Source: Paenibacillus_AM sp052180255
GTDB taxonomy: Bacteria; Bacillota; Bacilli; Paenibacillales; NBRC-103111
Length of the DNA stretch: 64,000 nt
Assembly (NCBI RefSeq): GCF_052180255.1
Contig: NZ_CP197466.1
Location: 2,046,001-2,110,000 of the forward strand
Reading direction: 5' to 3'
Below, piece after piece: positions 1-8,012 of this stretch; position 1 is the first letter of the stretch, and each line of letters begins with the position of its first letter. Below the pieces are notes generated by a model, which ran no database searches, was not told the DNA's origin, and saw nothing but the letters and a program-made list of their open reading frames with translations. The translations under genes and the position numbers were made by a program.

Positions 1-852
1 GCTGGTGGCAGTAGTGAAGAACTGACGATTAAACATAAATTAGGCGAGACGAAGATTAAGAAAAACCCGAAAAAAGTTGTTGTATTTGACTATGGTACAC
101 TAGATACACTAGACAAATTGGGTGTTGAGGTTCTAGGGTTACCAAAGACCAACCTTCCAGCTTATTTATCCAAGTATAAAGATGATAAATATGTGAATGC
201 AGGTGGACTTAAAGAGCCAGATTTTGAGAAAATCCATGCTTCTAAACCAGATTTGATCATTATCTCAGGCAGACAATCCGATCAATACGAAGAATTTAAT
301 AAAATTGCCCCAACGATTTATCAAGGTGTCGATACAGATAAATTCATGGAATCTTTTACAGAAAACATAAACACAATCGGTAAGATTTTTGGAAAAGAAG
401 CGGAAGTTACGAAAGAGTTAGCTCAAATCAATAACGTAATTAAGACTACGAGTGACAAAGCGAAAGCAAGTGGAAAGAACGCATTGATTCTTTTGGCTAA
501 TGACGGAAAAATTAGTGCTTATGGGGAAAAATCTAGATTTGGATTGATCCATGATGTCATGGGATTCAAAGCTGTTGATACGAATATTGAAGTATCTACA
601 CACGGTAAACCTGTCACTTTCGAATATGTTGCTGAGAAAAATCCAGATTACCTATTTGTTGTAGACCGTACGGCTGCGGTTGGAGGTAAATCCGCGGTTA
701 AAGATTTCATTGAGAATGAGCTAGTGAAGAAGACGAATGCGTATAAAGCTCAGCATATTGTTTATCTAGATTCTGATTACTGGTATCTCTCTGGTGGTGG
801 CTTAATCTCTGTAACGGAAATGATGAAGCAAATTGAAGCTGTTATCAAATAG
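1..852 (+). CDS. Siderophore ABC transporter substrate-binding protein (5' truncated)
   Basis: The reading frame is open from base 1, so the start, signal peptide and lipobox lie outside the window; 283 residues remain. The segment VVVFDYGTLDTLDKLGV, the repeated KPDLIIISGR and NPDYLFVVDR motifs and the C-terminal VTEMMKQIEAVIK are typical of the periplasmic-binding-protein fold of FhuD/CeuE/YclQ proteins. In Gram-positives these are membrane-tethered lipoproteins that deliver ferric siderophores to an FecCD-type permease. The partner permease and ATPase would be upstream, out of view. YclQ-type (petrobactin) proteins are the closest match I recall, but ligand specificity cannot be assigned. 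A terminator follows directly. Confidence 0.85.
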   Translation, partial: AGGSSEELTIKHKLGETKIKKNPKKVVVFDYGTLDTLDKLGVEVLGLPKTNLPAYLSKYKDDKYVNAGGLKEPDFEKIHASKPDLIIISGRQSDQYEEFNKIAPTIYQGVDTDKFMESFTENINTIGKIFGKEAEVTKELAQINNVIKTTSDKAKASGKNALILLANDGKISAYGEKSRFGLIHDVMGFKAVDTNIEVSTHGKPVTFEYVAEKNPDYLFVVDRTAAVGGKSAVKDFIENELVKKTNAYKAQHIVYLDSDYWYLSGGGLISVTEMMKQIEAVIK

Positions 853-866
853 ATAGTCATACTTTT

Positions 867-928
867 AGAAGCGCCATGTTGCCGATGATCTGCGGATCAT
901 CTAGGCGATACATGAGCGCTTCTTTGTT
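867..928 (+). terminator. Intrinsic terminator after the siderophore-binding gene
   Basis: The arm AGAAGCGC (867-874) pairs with GCGCTTCT (916-923), with further complementary bases inside (CATG with CATG; GATGATC with GATCATC), and is followed by a short T-rich stretch. It closes the transport operon. Confidence 0.7.
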
Positions 929-998
929 ATGTATCGCAAAAACTTCATTGAATCTTCATGATTTATAGAAATGGATGTGTTAATATAAACTCAAGGAT

Positions 999-1013
999 TT
1001 AGATTAAGTCTAA
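999..1013. promoter_or_regulatory. Putative PerR box upstream of dps
   Basis: The palindrome TTAGATTAAGTCTAA has perfect TTAGA/TCTAA arms and matches 11 of 14 specified positions of the PerR consensus TTATAATNATTATAA. It lies 65 bp before dps. Peroxide-inducible, PerR-repressed dps/mrgA genes are well known in Bacillales. No regulator gene is in the window, so assignment rests on the motif and target. Confidence 0.5.
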
Positions 1014-1077
1014 ATTTAATAATAGATCGAGTGATATTTGGGTAATACTAAAATAAACGAAAAGAGGATGATGAATC

Positions 1078-1536
1078 ATGGCAACAACAGCAATGACAAC
1101 AAACAAAACTTTGGAGCAAGTATTGAACAAACAAATCGCGAACTGGCAAGTACTTTACACGAAATTACACAATTACCACTGGTATGTAAAAGGAACTCAT
1201 TTCTTCACACTGCATGCAAAATTTGAAGAATTGTATAATGAAGCAGGCGGACATGTGGATGAATTAGCGGAGCGATTGCTTGCCATTAAAGGCAGACCTG
1301 CAGCTACCTTATCCGAGTATTTGAAGCTGACTTCGATCCAAGAAGCAACTTATAATGAGAATGCGAACCAAATGGTTGCAGCAATTATTCAAGATTTTGG
1401 CGTTCTTATTCAAGAGTTAAAAGAAGGTATGGAGATTGCACAAGCTGCAGGAGATGATTCCACATCTGATATGTTTTTGGAAATTGCAGGAAATTTAGAC
1501 AAGCATGTATGGATGTTGAATGCATTTTTAGGATAA
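1078..1536 (+). CDS. dps: Dps family DNA-binding ferritin-like protein
   Basis: The 152-residue length is standard for Dps. The family signature is present: H-N-Y-H-W-Y around residues 31-36, then HAKFEELY and GGHVDELAERLLAIKG (about 46-72), supplying the His, Asp and Glu ligands of the intersubunit ferroxidase centre. Dps forms dodecamers that oxidise Fe2+ with H2O2, store iron and protect DNA in the cytoplasm. The ATG at 1078 follows a GAGGATGA ribosome site. A PerR-like box upstream suggests peroxide induction, and the preceding gene is an iron-uptake protein, so both relate to iron handling. Confidence 0.93.
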   Translation: MATTAMTTNKTLEQVLNKQIANWQVLYTKLHNYHWYVKGTHFFTLHAKFEELYNEAGGHVDELAERLLAIKGRPAATLSEYLKLTSIQEATYNENANQMVAAIIQDFGVLIQELKEGMEIAQAAGDDSTSDMFLEIAGNLDKHVWMLNAFLG

Positions 1537-1649
1537 TCGTCCTAATTCCTCTCATGAATCGTATATTCGATCTGATTATTTCGTGATATATTGTTAGAAA
1601 GCGAGAGCAGATCGCAATTATACGTATTCATGAGAGGTGCTTCATTCGG

Positions 1650-3602
1650 ATGTTGCAGAAATTACGTTTTTGGCGTTATTTGATGATTTGGTTGGTTGTC
1701 CTAGTGACATTGGACGTTTTTCGTATGGTTCCGGTATCGGGTGAACCTAGCGATCCGAAGATGATGCTGCTTCGCTTGGAGGATATTGGACCAGGTGGGC
1801 AATTTGACAGCTTAGAGAACCTGGGTAAACTACGTGCAGTGTTAGATTATCTCAATGAACAGCAAGTTAAAGTTCACTTAGCGGTTATTCCACGCTGGCT
1901 CAATATTACAGAGGATAATCGTGTTTACGACAAATCATTAGATCAAGTCAATGATCCTTATATCCAGGCGTTTAACCGTGTCCTACACCATGAAGAAGAG
2001 AATGGCAACGTCATTGGCATGCACGGGTATACGCATCAAGTAGGCACAATTCGTCGTACAGATGGTCATCATGAATCTGGAATCGGTAATGAGCTCGATG
2101 TTAATAACGTACCTGAGACTTCAACGGCTGAATTTGCAAAAGAACGGATAGAGGCAGGTCTTCGAATCTTCAAGTCTGCTGGATTCATTCCGAAGTTTTG
2201 GGAGGCACCACATTATCATTTTGCAACTGGGCAGGATAAGGTGTTCCGGTCCTACTTTGGTGTTTTGTACGAGAACGAATTAGAAAAACCAAATCAAGCG
2301 TATGTCAATGTGAAAAATGAACGTCCAACTGGGTTTGGATCCAGTTCTCTCGGGGCTGTTTATGTTCCTACTCCTTTTTCTTATGTTCCTTATAATCAGG
2401 ATGAGAAAATCATTTTGAATCAAGTTGGGCAGAAGAAGTTAGCTTCCTTTTTCTATCATCCGTTTTTGGAATTCAAATTCTTACAGCCTGTTAAGGACAG
2501 TGCAGGAGAGCCTGTTCTTCGAGATGGAATACCTGAATATTCGTATATTGGCTCCAATAAGAGTAAATTGCAGCGCATTGTTCATGAGATGAAGGGAAAG
2601 GGCTACACCTTCTCAACGATTCATGATGTAACGCCTTTTACACCGGCGAATTCTATTCCATTGGGACTTGATAAAGGTGCGGCAAGAATCCGTACTGGAG
2701 ATGTGACGGGTAGGGGAGAAAGTGCTGTAGTTCGATGGATGGATAATGGCGATTTTATCGTGCAAAAAGGTGAGTTCCGCGATGTACGTAATATCGAGCA
2801 GTCTGCACCACAGACTTGGCTCCGTACGACCCGAAATAAAGGGGATCAATTCACACTCGTTGATGATAATGAGGACGGGAAGAAAGATTTGTGGATTCTT
2901 CGAGCAAACGGGAAGATTGAAGCCTATCATTCCAATGGCCAGCAGTTCCTCTTTTATCAATCTTGGAATGTTCAAGTGAATGAAGAGTGGAACGATGTGC
3001 AAGCATTCAAGCCCGCAAAAGGTGAATGTGTTATCGCAGGGGTTTCCAAAGATATGTCAAAGCTGTATGGCTATCATATGCGGCAAGGTGAACTTAAATC
3101 GATTGCACCACTAAAAGCGAAGTCGCTACCTTTCCGTCACTTGAGTGTGACCAAAGAGTCGAAGGAATCGCCAGAATCCTTATTCGTCCCGAAAAAAAAT
3201 GCGGATTCAGGTGTTCGTCTTGAATACGTGAGCGCGGAAGGCAAATGGAAATTCAAGCGCATTAGTCTAGGGATACCAGTCGATTCAGGTGAAATTCGTC
3301 TAGGTGATTTCAACGGCGATGGTCGTGAAGATGCCCTGCATTGGGATGATGTGAGACAAACATTTACCGTCTACCTCCGCGATGAGCAGGATAACTACCA
3401 GTGGCTTTCAAGTTTTGGCCCTTGGGGCATGCCAGGAGCGCGTCTTCTCATTGATGATTTTGATGGAAATGGAAAGATGGACATTGGTCTAATTGAGAAT
3501 GAAGCCATTAAGCCCGATAACCCGAAAGCGGAAGCAGGGCAATGGGTGCTCGATGTAGCTTTATCGTATGAGACAGGCGAAGCTGTTCTAAAGAGCCAAT
3601 AA
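1650..3602 (+). CDS. Secreted/membrane-anchored DUF2334 (deacetylase-like) protein with FG-GAP-like repeats
   Basis: This 650-residue protein starts with an N-terminal hydrophobic segment (about residues 8-24), either a signal peptide or anchor. Residues about 35-330 resemble DUF2334, a polysaccharide-deacetylase-like fold: LLRLEDIGPGG supplies the acidic residues at the start and GMHGYTHQ the metal-binding histidines, and the later ALxxYHP-like motif is FFYHPFLEF. The C-terminal half carries calcium-loop repeats, GDFNGDGREDALHW and DDFDGNGKMDIGLIE, as in FG-GAP/VCBS propellers. A role in extracellular polysaccharide or envelope modification is plausible; the substrate is unknown. GAGAGGTG precedes the ATG. 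A strong terminator follows. Confidence 0.75.
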   Translation: MLQKLRFWRYLMIWLVVLVTLDVFRMVPVSGEPSDPKMMLLRLEDIGPGGQFDSLENLGKLRAVLDYLNEQQVKVHLAVIPRWLNITEDNRVYDKSLDQVNDPYIQAFNRVLHHEEENGNVIGMHGYTHQVGTIRRTDGHHESGIGNELDVNNVPETSTAEFAKERIEAGLRIFKSAGFIPKFWEAPHYHFATGQDKVFRSYFGVLYENELEKPNQAYVNVKNERPTGFGSSSLGAVYVPTPFSYVPYNQDEKIILNQVGQKKLASFFYHPFLEFKFLQPVKDSAGEPVLRDGIPEYSYIGSNKSKLQRIVHEMKGKGYTFSTIHDVTPFTPANSIPLGLDKGAARIRTGDVTGRGESAVVRWMDNGDFIVQKGEFRDVRNIEQSAPQTWLRTTRNKGDQFTLVDDNEDGKKDLWILRANGKIEAYHSNGQQFLFYQSWNVQVNEEWNDVQAFKPAKGECVIAGVSKDMSKLYGYHMRQGELKSIAPLKAKSLPFRHLSVTKESKESPESLFVPKKNADSGVRLEYVSAEGKWKFKRISLGIPVDSGEIRLGDFNGDGREDALHWDDVRQTFTVYLRDEQDNYQWLSSFGPWGMPGARLLIDDFDGNGKMDIGLIENEAIKPDNPKAEAGQWVLDVALSYETGEAVLKSQ

Positions 3603-3620
3603 AGCATTAATATTACAAAG

Positions 3621-3670
3621 AAAACGATTTGTCCGTTCTATGATCATAGACGGTACAAATCGTTTTTTTT
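3621..3670. terminator. Bidirectional intrinsic terminator
   Basis: AAAACGATTTGT pairs with ACAAATCGTTTT around a CTATGATCATAG inner dyad and is followed by a T8 tract. It lies between convergent genes (DUF2334 protein and the SgrR-like regulator) and could serve both. Confidence 0.85.
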
Positions 3671-3685
3671 ATGGATCCTATTTAT

Positions 3686-5527
3686 TTAATTCATCACACG
3701 GTACACTTCGCCTGTCTTAAACGTTGGCTGGAACCACAATTGCTTAAAGTCAATCCAACCGAGAGAATTCAGGGCGATGCCGCGAATGGATGATTTGAAG
3801 ATCGTCTGTTGGGTTCTATGGAGTAAGAATAATGTCTGGTAGCTGTGCTTAATGATAGATTCCAGTTCGTTGATCCGCTTAATATGCCCATTATGGAGAG
3901 GTTCTTGCTGCATATCAGTGATTTGACGTTGAATTTGAGCTCTTGTCGCTTCCGTAAGATGGACGTAATTGACCGAGAACGGAGAGAGATAGGTGTCAAG
4001 TAAGGCGATGTCAATATCATCAAATGATGTGATCCCAAGTAGAACACAGTCTGCTTCCAGTAAACGATCGGGTTTTGACATTTCAGCGGTTGATAGCACT
4101 TTAATCTCAAGTGGGATCCCAAAGTGAGCACATTGCTGCTGGACCCACCTTCCTGCAGGCTCATGCCATGAAGTCACACACATTACGAGCGGCTCACTTG
4201 CATAAGCGATGCTCTTCAGAAGTGTTCTTGCTGCTTCTGGATCGTAATCTTCCTCTTCTATACAGAGTGAGCTCGTTTCCGCTGCAACGAATCCTGAAGC
4301 GGGTATTGCGAGCGAGTTATAAACATGCTCAGCCATGCCTTTTCGATTAATCAGGTGATGTATAGCTTTGCGAAATTTAGAGTTTAGGTGTGGACCTTGT
4401 TTGTTCATATTAAATGAGATGATATTGCAGCCTGTTTCAAGCCTCGTCTCTGCCTTCCATTGTGAGGTAGGGAGGGCAATCGGATTGTGATGACTGACGA
4501 GCACATGCATCTCCTTGCGCTGCTCTGCGGGGTATAGAGACTTCTCAGGCAGATGCCAGATGTCGATCTGATCCAATTGCGCACGTCCGAGAAAATAGTC
4601 TGCGAATGCCTCCAATTTACAGTTATATGCATCGAAATGATTGACCCGATAAGGTCCTGTCCCGATCGGAACACGGATAGATACATCCAGATCGCCATTA
4701 TATAAGTCTTCACAAATGATGGATGTTGCAAGTGCAGCCATGTATCGATGGAACATGTGATTTGTCGTTTTTAATTGAAATTGAACCACATGTGTACCCA
4801 ATATTCGAATCTCTTGAATTTGTGCTGCGATCCATCCATTAGGTGTGGAATCAGTACGATGCTTAAGACGTGTAAGTGTAAACGCTACATCTCTAGCTTG
4901 TAATTCACTTCCATGATGGAATCGTACTCCTTTTCGCAGATAAAAAGTCCACTGTGTGGAATCCGGATTTGCTTCCCAGTGCAGTGCAAGATGTGGAATG
5001 ACCCTGCTGTTCTCAGCGTCGTAACAGACAAGAGTATCAAAAATTTGGTGAACCATATGATGATCAATCGTGTAGAGAACATCAATGGGGTCAAGTGTAG
5101 TGAAGTGTCGGAAAATGGGGAATCGGAGCACATCGAGCTTCTTTTCATTCTCTAATACCTCTTTAAACCCGAAGTTGTCTGCAACCCATTCTGAAAAATA
5201 AGCTTTCACCGACTCATCAATCTCTGGCAGTCGCATGAGCTCCATGACTTCTTTCAAGTTTCCACGTGCTAGATGAGGCTCCATCTCACGTACAATTAGC
5301 TCTTTAGCAGGTAGGAGTAAGCGGATTTTGGAATGGTTTCCTCGTCCGCGCCCAGGTGTCCACTTGATCCAACCCTCACCCTCCATTTTCTTAATAATCA
5401 ATCTAATGTTTCGGAGTGAAGAGAATAAAAGTTCAGACAACTCTTCGAGTGTGATGGGAATATCTGCGTTTTCTCCCTGCGGTCCAATCTTTGATACGAT
5501 TTGCTGATAATAAATTAATAACTGCAC
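3686..5527 (-). CDS. SgrR-family regulator: N-terminal winged helix fused to a solute-binding domain
   Basis: The first ~90 residues form an SgrR_N helix-turn-helix (ELSELLFSSLRNIRLIIKKMEGEGWIKWTPGRGRG). The rest is an SBP_bac_5 oligopeptide/nickel-binding-protein domain without a signal peptide (DPIDVLYTIDHHMVHQIFDTLV, WTFYLRKGVRFHHGSELQARDV, GTGPYRV). In E. coli SgrR this domain senses a small ligand and controls sgrS and a sugar exporter; the ligand here is unknown. I chose the GTG at 5527, not the ATG at 5560, because AAGGTGGTGA lies 8 bp before it and the protein then starts MQLLIYYQQ, like family members; length is 613 residues. It is transcribed away from the 51-aa gene. Confidence 0.82.
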   Translation of the reverse strand: MQLLIYYQQIVSKIGPQGENADIPITLEELSELLFSSLRNIRLIIKKMEGEGWIKWTPGRGRGNHSKIRLLLPAKELIVREMEPHLARGNLKEVMELMRLPEIDESVKAYFSEWVADNFGFKEVLENEKKLDVLRFPIFRHFTTLDPIDVLYTIDHHMVHQIFDTLVCYDAENSRVIPHLALHWEANPDSTQWTFYLRKGVRFHHGSELQARDVAFTLTRLKHRTDSTPNGWIAAQIQEIRILGTHVVQFQLKTTNHMFHRYMAALATSIICEDLYNGDLDVSIRVPIGTGPYRVNHFDAYNCKLEAFADYFLGRAQLDQIDIWHLPEKSLYPAEQRKEMHVLVSHHNPIALPTSQWKAETRLETGCNIISFNMNKQGPHLNSKFRKAIHHLINRKGMAEHVYNSLAIPASGFVAAETSSLCIEEEDYDPEAARTLLKSIAYASEPLVMCVTSWHEPAGRWVQQQCAHFGIPLEIKVLSTAEMSKPDRLLEADCVLLGITSFDDIDIALLDTYLSPFSVNYVHLTEATRAQIQRQITDMQQEPLHNGHIKRINELESIIKHSYQTLFLLHRTQQTIFKSSIRGIALNSLGWIDFKQLWFQPTFKTGEVYRVMN

Positions 5528-5650
5528 AGTGAAACTCACCACCTTGAAAAGATGAAACATTCAACAAAATTATACCATTTTTAACCTATTGGAAGCATGG
5601 TAAATTTGATTTATAGAAAGAATTCATATGAAAACGGAGTGTGAGAGAAT

Positions 5651-5806
5651 ATGATGTTCAGCGAATTGTATGTAATGGAGAAAATGATGGCATCTAATCA
5701 AGCTGAATTTGAAAAGATAGATCGTCAAGGGCTTTGGAGAGATCCATTCAAAGACTTGTTAGAAAAAAAAGAGAAAAAGCAAACGCAAACGCAAACAGCT
5801 AAATAA
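5651..5806 (+). CDS. Small conserved-looking hypothetical protein, 51 aa
   Basis: The frame opens with ATGATG after GGAG and encodes a 51-residue soluble protein with an amphipathic N-terminus (MMFSELYVMEKMMAS) and a basic, Gln/Thr-rich tail (KKEKKQTQTQTAK). I do not recognise a family. Support comes from a ribosome site, coding-like composition and a strong terminator 30 bp past the stop. Its end overlaps the last 8 bases of the convergent gene. Confidence 0.55.
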   Translation: MMFSELYVMEKMMASNQAEFEKIDRQGLWRDPFKDLLEKKEKKQTQTQTAK

Positions 5807-6035
5807 TTCGCCGTATGCAGGATATAGGAAAATGAAAAGCTCGATCCATTCCGTAATCTCCGGATAGATCGAGCTTTTTGTGTTTTTGCTGCCTCATCAA
5901 TTGTTCTTTCGTCTTGGTCGTTCTCGTAGTCATATCGATTGCAATCTCTTGACCTCTGCGTTGTAAGGCATAGGGGTCGTATCCTTTGCGACGGGTTTCT
6001 TTTTCTCTCATTTTACGTGCTTCACTTTTTGCCAT
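5799..6035 (-). CDS. Small basic hypothetical protein (MAKSEARKMREK type)
   Basis: This 78-residue, highly charged protein starts MAKSEARKMREKETRRKG, an N-terminus I associate with small conserved Bacillales proteins of the YqkK kind; that link is from memory and uncertain. GGAGG sits 9 bases before the ATG. The last ~20 codons run through the hairpin that terminates the opposite gene, and the final bases overlap that gene, so the C-terminal tail may be dispensable or the stop may have drifted. Confidence 0.55.
   Translation of the reverse strand: MAKSEARKMREKETRRKGYDPYALQRRGQEIAIDMTTRTTKTKEQLMRQQKHKKLDLSGDYGMDRAFHFPISCIRRII
5835..5885 (+). terminator. Intrinsic terminator of the 51-aa gene, inside the antisense gene
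   Basis: AAAAGCTCGATC (5835-5846) pairs with GATCGAGCTTTT (5867-5878), followed by a T-rich run on the plus strand. It lies wholly within the coding region of the convergent minus-strand gene. Confidence 0.8.
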
Positions 6036-6132
6036 GTGTGAAAACCTCCATGAAATTCATTCTTGTATCCTCTTTATTGTAAATGTGTTCCATTTGGAAG
6101 TAAATACACACATGGCTTGTTCCTATTTAAGC

Positions 6133-6450
6133 TTAACTATATTGCATGATCAAGGATTGATACACACTTTTAGGTCGTAATCCAACGAGCTTTTCTACAG
6201 GTACTCCATTTTGGAATACAATAACGGTTGGCATGGACATGACTTGGTATTCACTAGCAAGTTCAGGTTGGTCATCACAGTTTACTTTTAGAATAGAGAC
6301 GTTCGTCCTATTTTCTTGACCTAATTCCTCTAGGATGGGGAGCAGCACCTTACATGGTGGACACCATGGTGCGCTAAAGTCAACTAACGTAATCCCTGTT
6401 TTGCGAATGGATTCTTTAAAAGTATCATTTGTAACTTGACGAACTTTCAT
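6133..6450 (-). CDS. Thioredoxin-family protein
   Basis: This 105-residue single-domain thioredoxin has the active site WCPPC (Cys30 and Cys33) and the conserved cis-proline segment MSMPTVIVFQNG. The site differs from the usual WCGPC; CPPC raises the redox potential in known variants. It acts as a cytoplasmic thiol-disulfide reductant or oxidoreductase. Its ATG overlaps the merR stop by four bases (ATGA), so the two are translationally coupled, and the divergent neighbour is a methionine sulfoxide reductase, whose recycling needs thioredoxin. Confidence 0.88.
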   Translation of the reverse strand: MKVRQVTNDTFKESIRKTGITLVDFSAPWCPPCKVLLPILEELGQENRTNVSILKVNCDDQPELASEYQVMSMPTVIVFQNGVPVEKLVGLRPKSVYQSLIMQYS

Positions 6451-6803
6451 TGTATTTCCTCCTCAAGTATCGATTGGATGCGTTCTTCTAAATTGGATTT
6501 GATATTTTGTAGACTTTGAATTTGATTGTTGATCTCAGTAAGCTTTTGTTCATACATGGGTAAGACTTCTTGGCAAAAAGCCTCTTTGTTCTTCATCACA
6601 CAGTGTAAAAAATATGCGATCTGCTCGGTAGTCAGCCCTAGACTGAGATAGAGTTGAATCGTACGTACTTGTTCCTCAGCAAGCGAGGAAAACTCACGGT
6701 ACCCATTTTCTTGACGGATTGGGGAGAGTAAGCCTTGCTGCTCGTAGTAACGAATCGAACGGATGCTAACACCTGTACGCTGAGCGAGTTCACCTATTTT
6801 CAA
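6447..6803 (-). CDS. MerR-family transcriptional regulator
   Basis: The protein has 118 residues: an N-terminal MerR winged helix (KIGELAQRTGVSIRSIRYYEQQGLLSP, then NGYREFSSL), a middle domain and a coiled-coil dimerisation helix (KLTEINNQIQSLQNIKSNLEERI). I chose TTG at 6803, with AAAGGAGGT about 10 bases before it, because upstream codons give a non-homologous hydrophobic extension. Two cysteines (FLHCVMKNKEAFC) between the DNA-binding domain and coiled coil could sense thiol stress; this is inference. It sits in an operon with thioredoxin and has a 20-bp-spacer promoter typical of autoregulated MerR genes. Confidence 0.85.
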   Translation of the reverse strand: MKIGELAQRTGVSIRSIRYYEQQGLLSPIRQENGYREFSSLAEEQVRTIQLYLSLGLTTEQIAYFLHCVMKNKEAFCQEVLPMYEQKLTEINNQIQSLQNIKSNLEERIQSILEEEIQ

Positions 6804-6849
6804 AGTAGAAGAACCTCCTTTCAAGTGATTGTGAATGGGTAATGTCGTT

Positions 6850-6881
6850 ATTATAAACGGTGACACCAATGTGAGGGTCAA
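6850..6881 (-). promoter_or_regulatory. MerR-type promoter with 20-bp spacer for merR-trx
   Basis: On the minus strand, TTGACC (6876-6881) and TATAAT (6850-6855) are separated by 20 bp instead of 17. The spacer holds an imperfect dyad (ACCCTCAC / GTGTCACC). Over-long spacers with an operator between the hexamers are the hallmark of promoters activated by MerR proteins through DNA untwisting. Confidence 0.7.
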
Positions 6882-6961
6882 GAGGAAATTGATCATCTTT
6901 TGGAAATTTCCACTTTGCTCTGCTATGATAATAAAAAATAATCGAGTGAGGGTGCAAACAT

Positions 6962-7939
6962 ATGAGTGAGAATAACAAGACCATCAATCAATATGAGCAA
7001 GCTTGTTTTGCAGGTGGATGTTTTTGGTGTATGGTGACGCCGTTTGAAGATATGCCAGGAATTATTAAGGTGGTATCAGGTTATATTGGGGGACATACTG
7101 AGAACCCGACATATGAGGAAGTATGCTCACATACTACGGGACATACCGAAGCTGTACATATTACATTTGATCCGTCTATCTTTCCTTATGAGAAGCTTCT
7201 GTCGATTTTCTGGAAACAAATTGATCCAACAGATGCCGGTGGTCAGTTCCATGATCGCGGGTCCTCTTATCGCACAGCGATTTTCTACTACACAGAAGAT
7301 CAACGCATAGCTGCCGAAGCGTCGAAGCAAGCACTTGAAGAAAGTGGACGGTTTCAATCGCCAATCGTAACTCCGATTGAACCTGCGAGCACGTTCTATA
7401 CCGCGGAGGAATATCATCAAGATTATCATAACAAGAATCCATTTCGTTATAAAATGTACAGAAAAGGCTCGGGCCGTGATGCTTTTATTGCCCAGCATTG
7501 GCATACACAAGAAGACAAGAAACTCCTGCAGCAGAAGCTAACACCGATTCAATTTGAAGTGACGCAGAATAATGGCACAGAACCGCCATTTCGTAATGAA
7601 TTCTGGGATCACAAGCAAGAAGGTATTTACGTTGATATCGTGTCAGGCGAGCCATTATTTAGTTCGTTAGATAAATTCGATTCAGGCTGTGGTTGGCCGA
7701 GTTTTACGAAACCTTTAGTTGGAGGCAATGTGCAGGAAAAAGAGGATTACAGCCACTTCATGGTGCGTACTGAAGTGCGAAGTCGGGAAGCAGATTCCCA
7801 TTTAGGTCACGTATTTGAAGATGGCCCTGTTGATCAGGGTGGTTTGCGCTATTGTATTAATTCTGCCGCGCTTCGATTCATTCCCAAAGCAGATTTGGAA
7901 AAAGAGGGTTATGAGGGATACTTGAGTTTATTTCAGTAA
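6962..7939 (+). CDS. msrAB: Bifunctional peptide methionine sulfoxide reductase MsrA/MsrB
   Basis: This 325-residue fusion repairs both oxidised methionine epimers. The MsrA domain (about 10-160) has the GCFWC active site (Cys20 and Cys23) and the HTEAVHI and GGQFHDRGSSYRTAIFY blocks. The MsrB domain (about 190-325) has SGCGWPSF (Cys243) and the catalytic RYCINSAALRF (Cys298). The two CxxC pairs that bind structural zinc in many MsrB proteins are absent (VSGEPLF and SREADSHLGH instead), so this is a zinc-free form. A sigma-A-like promoter (TTGGAA-18-TATGAT) precedes it, and the divergent MerR-thioredoxin operon fits a common oxidative-damage response. Confidence 0.95.
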   Translation: MSENNKTINQYEQACFAGGCFWCMVTPFEDMPGIIKVVSGYIGGHTENPTYEEVCSHTTGHTEAVHITFDPSIFPYEKLLSIFWKQIDPTDAGGQFHDRGSSYRTAIFYYTEDQRIAAEASKQALEESGRFQSPIVTPIEPASTFYTAEEYHQDYHNKNPFRYKMYRKGSGRDAFIAQHWHTQEDKKLLQQKLTPIQFEVTQNNGTEPPFRNEFWDHKQEGIYVDIVSGEPLFSSLDKFDSGCGWPSFTKPLVGGNVQEKEDYSHFMVRTEVRSREADSHLGHVFEDGPVDQGGLRYCINSAALRFIPKADLEKEGYEGYLSLFQ

Positions 7940-7959
7940 CCGATATTCAAGACAAAGGA

Positions 7960-7991
7960 AAAGCTGCCGCTAAACACGGCAGCTTTTTTTG
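7960..7991. terminator. Intrinsic terminator between msrAB and hsp20
   Basis: AAGCTGCCG pairs with CGGCAGCTT across a 7-nt loop, followed by a T7 run. It lies between convergent genes. Confidence 0.9.
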
Positions 7992-8012
7992 TATTCTCGA
8001 AGGATGAACAGC

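Noticed and set aside
2613..3002. 129-aa minus-strand frame inside the DUF2334 gene
   Set aside because: Shadow of a well-supported gene; no ribosome site and poor composition.
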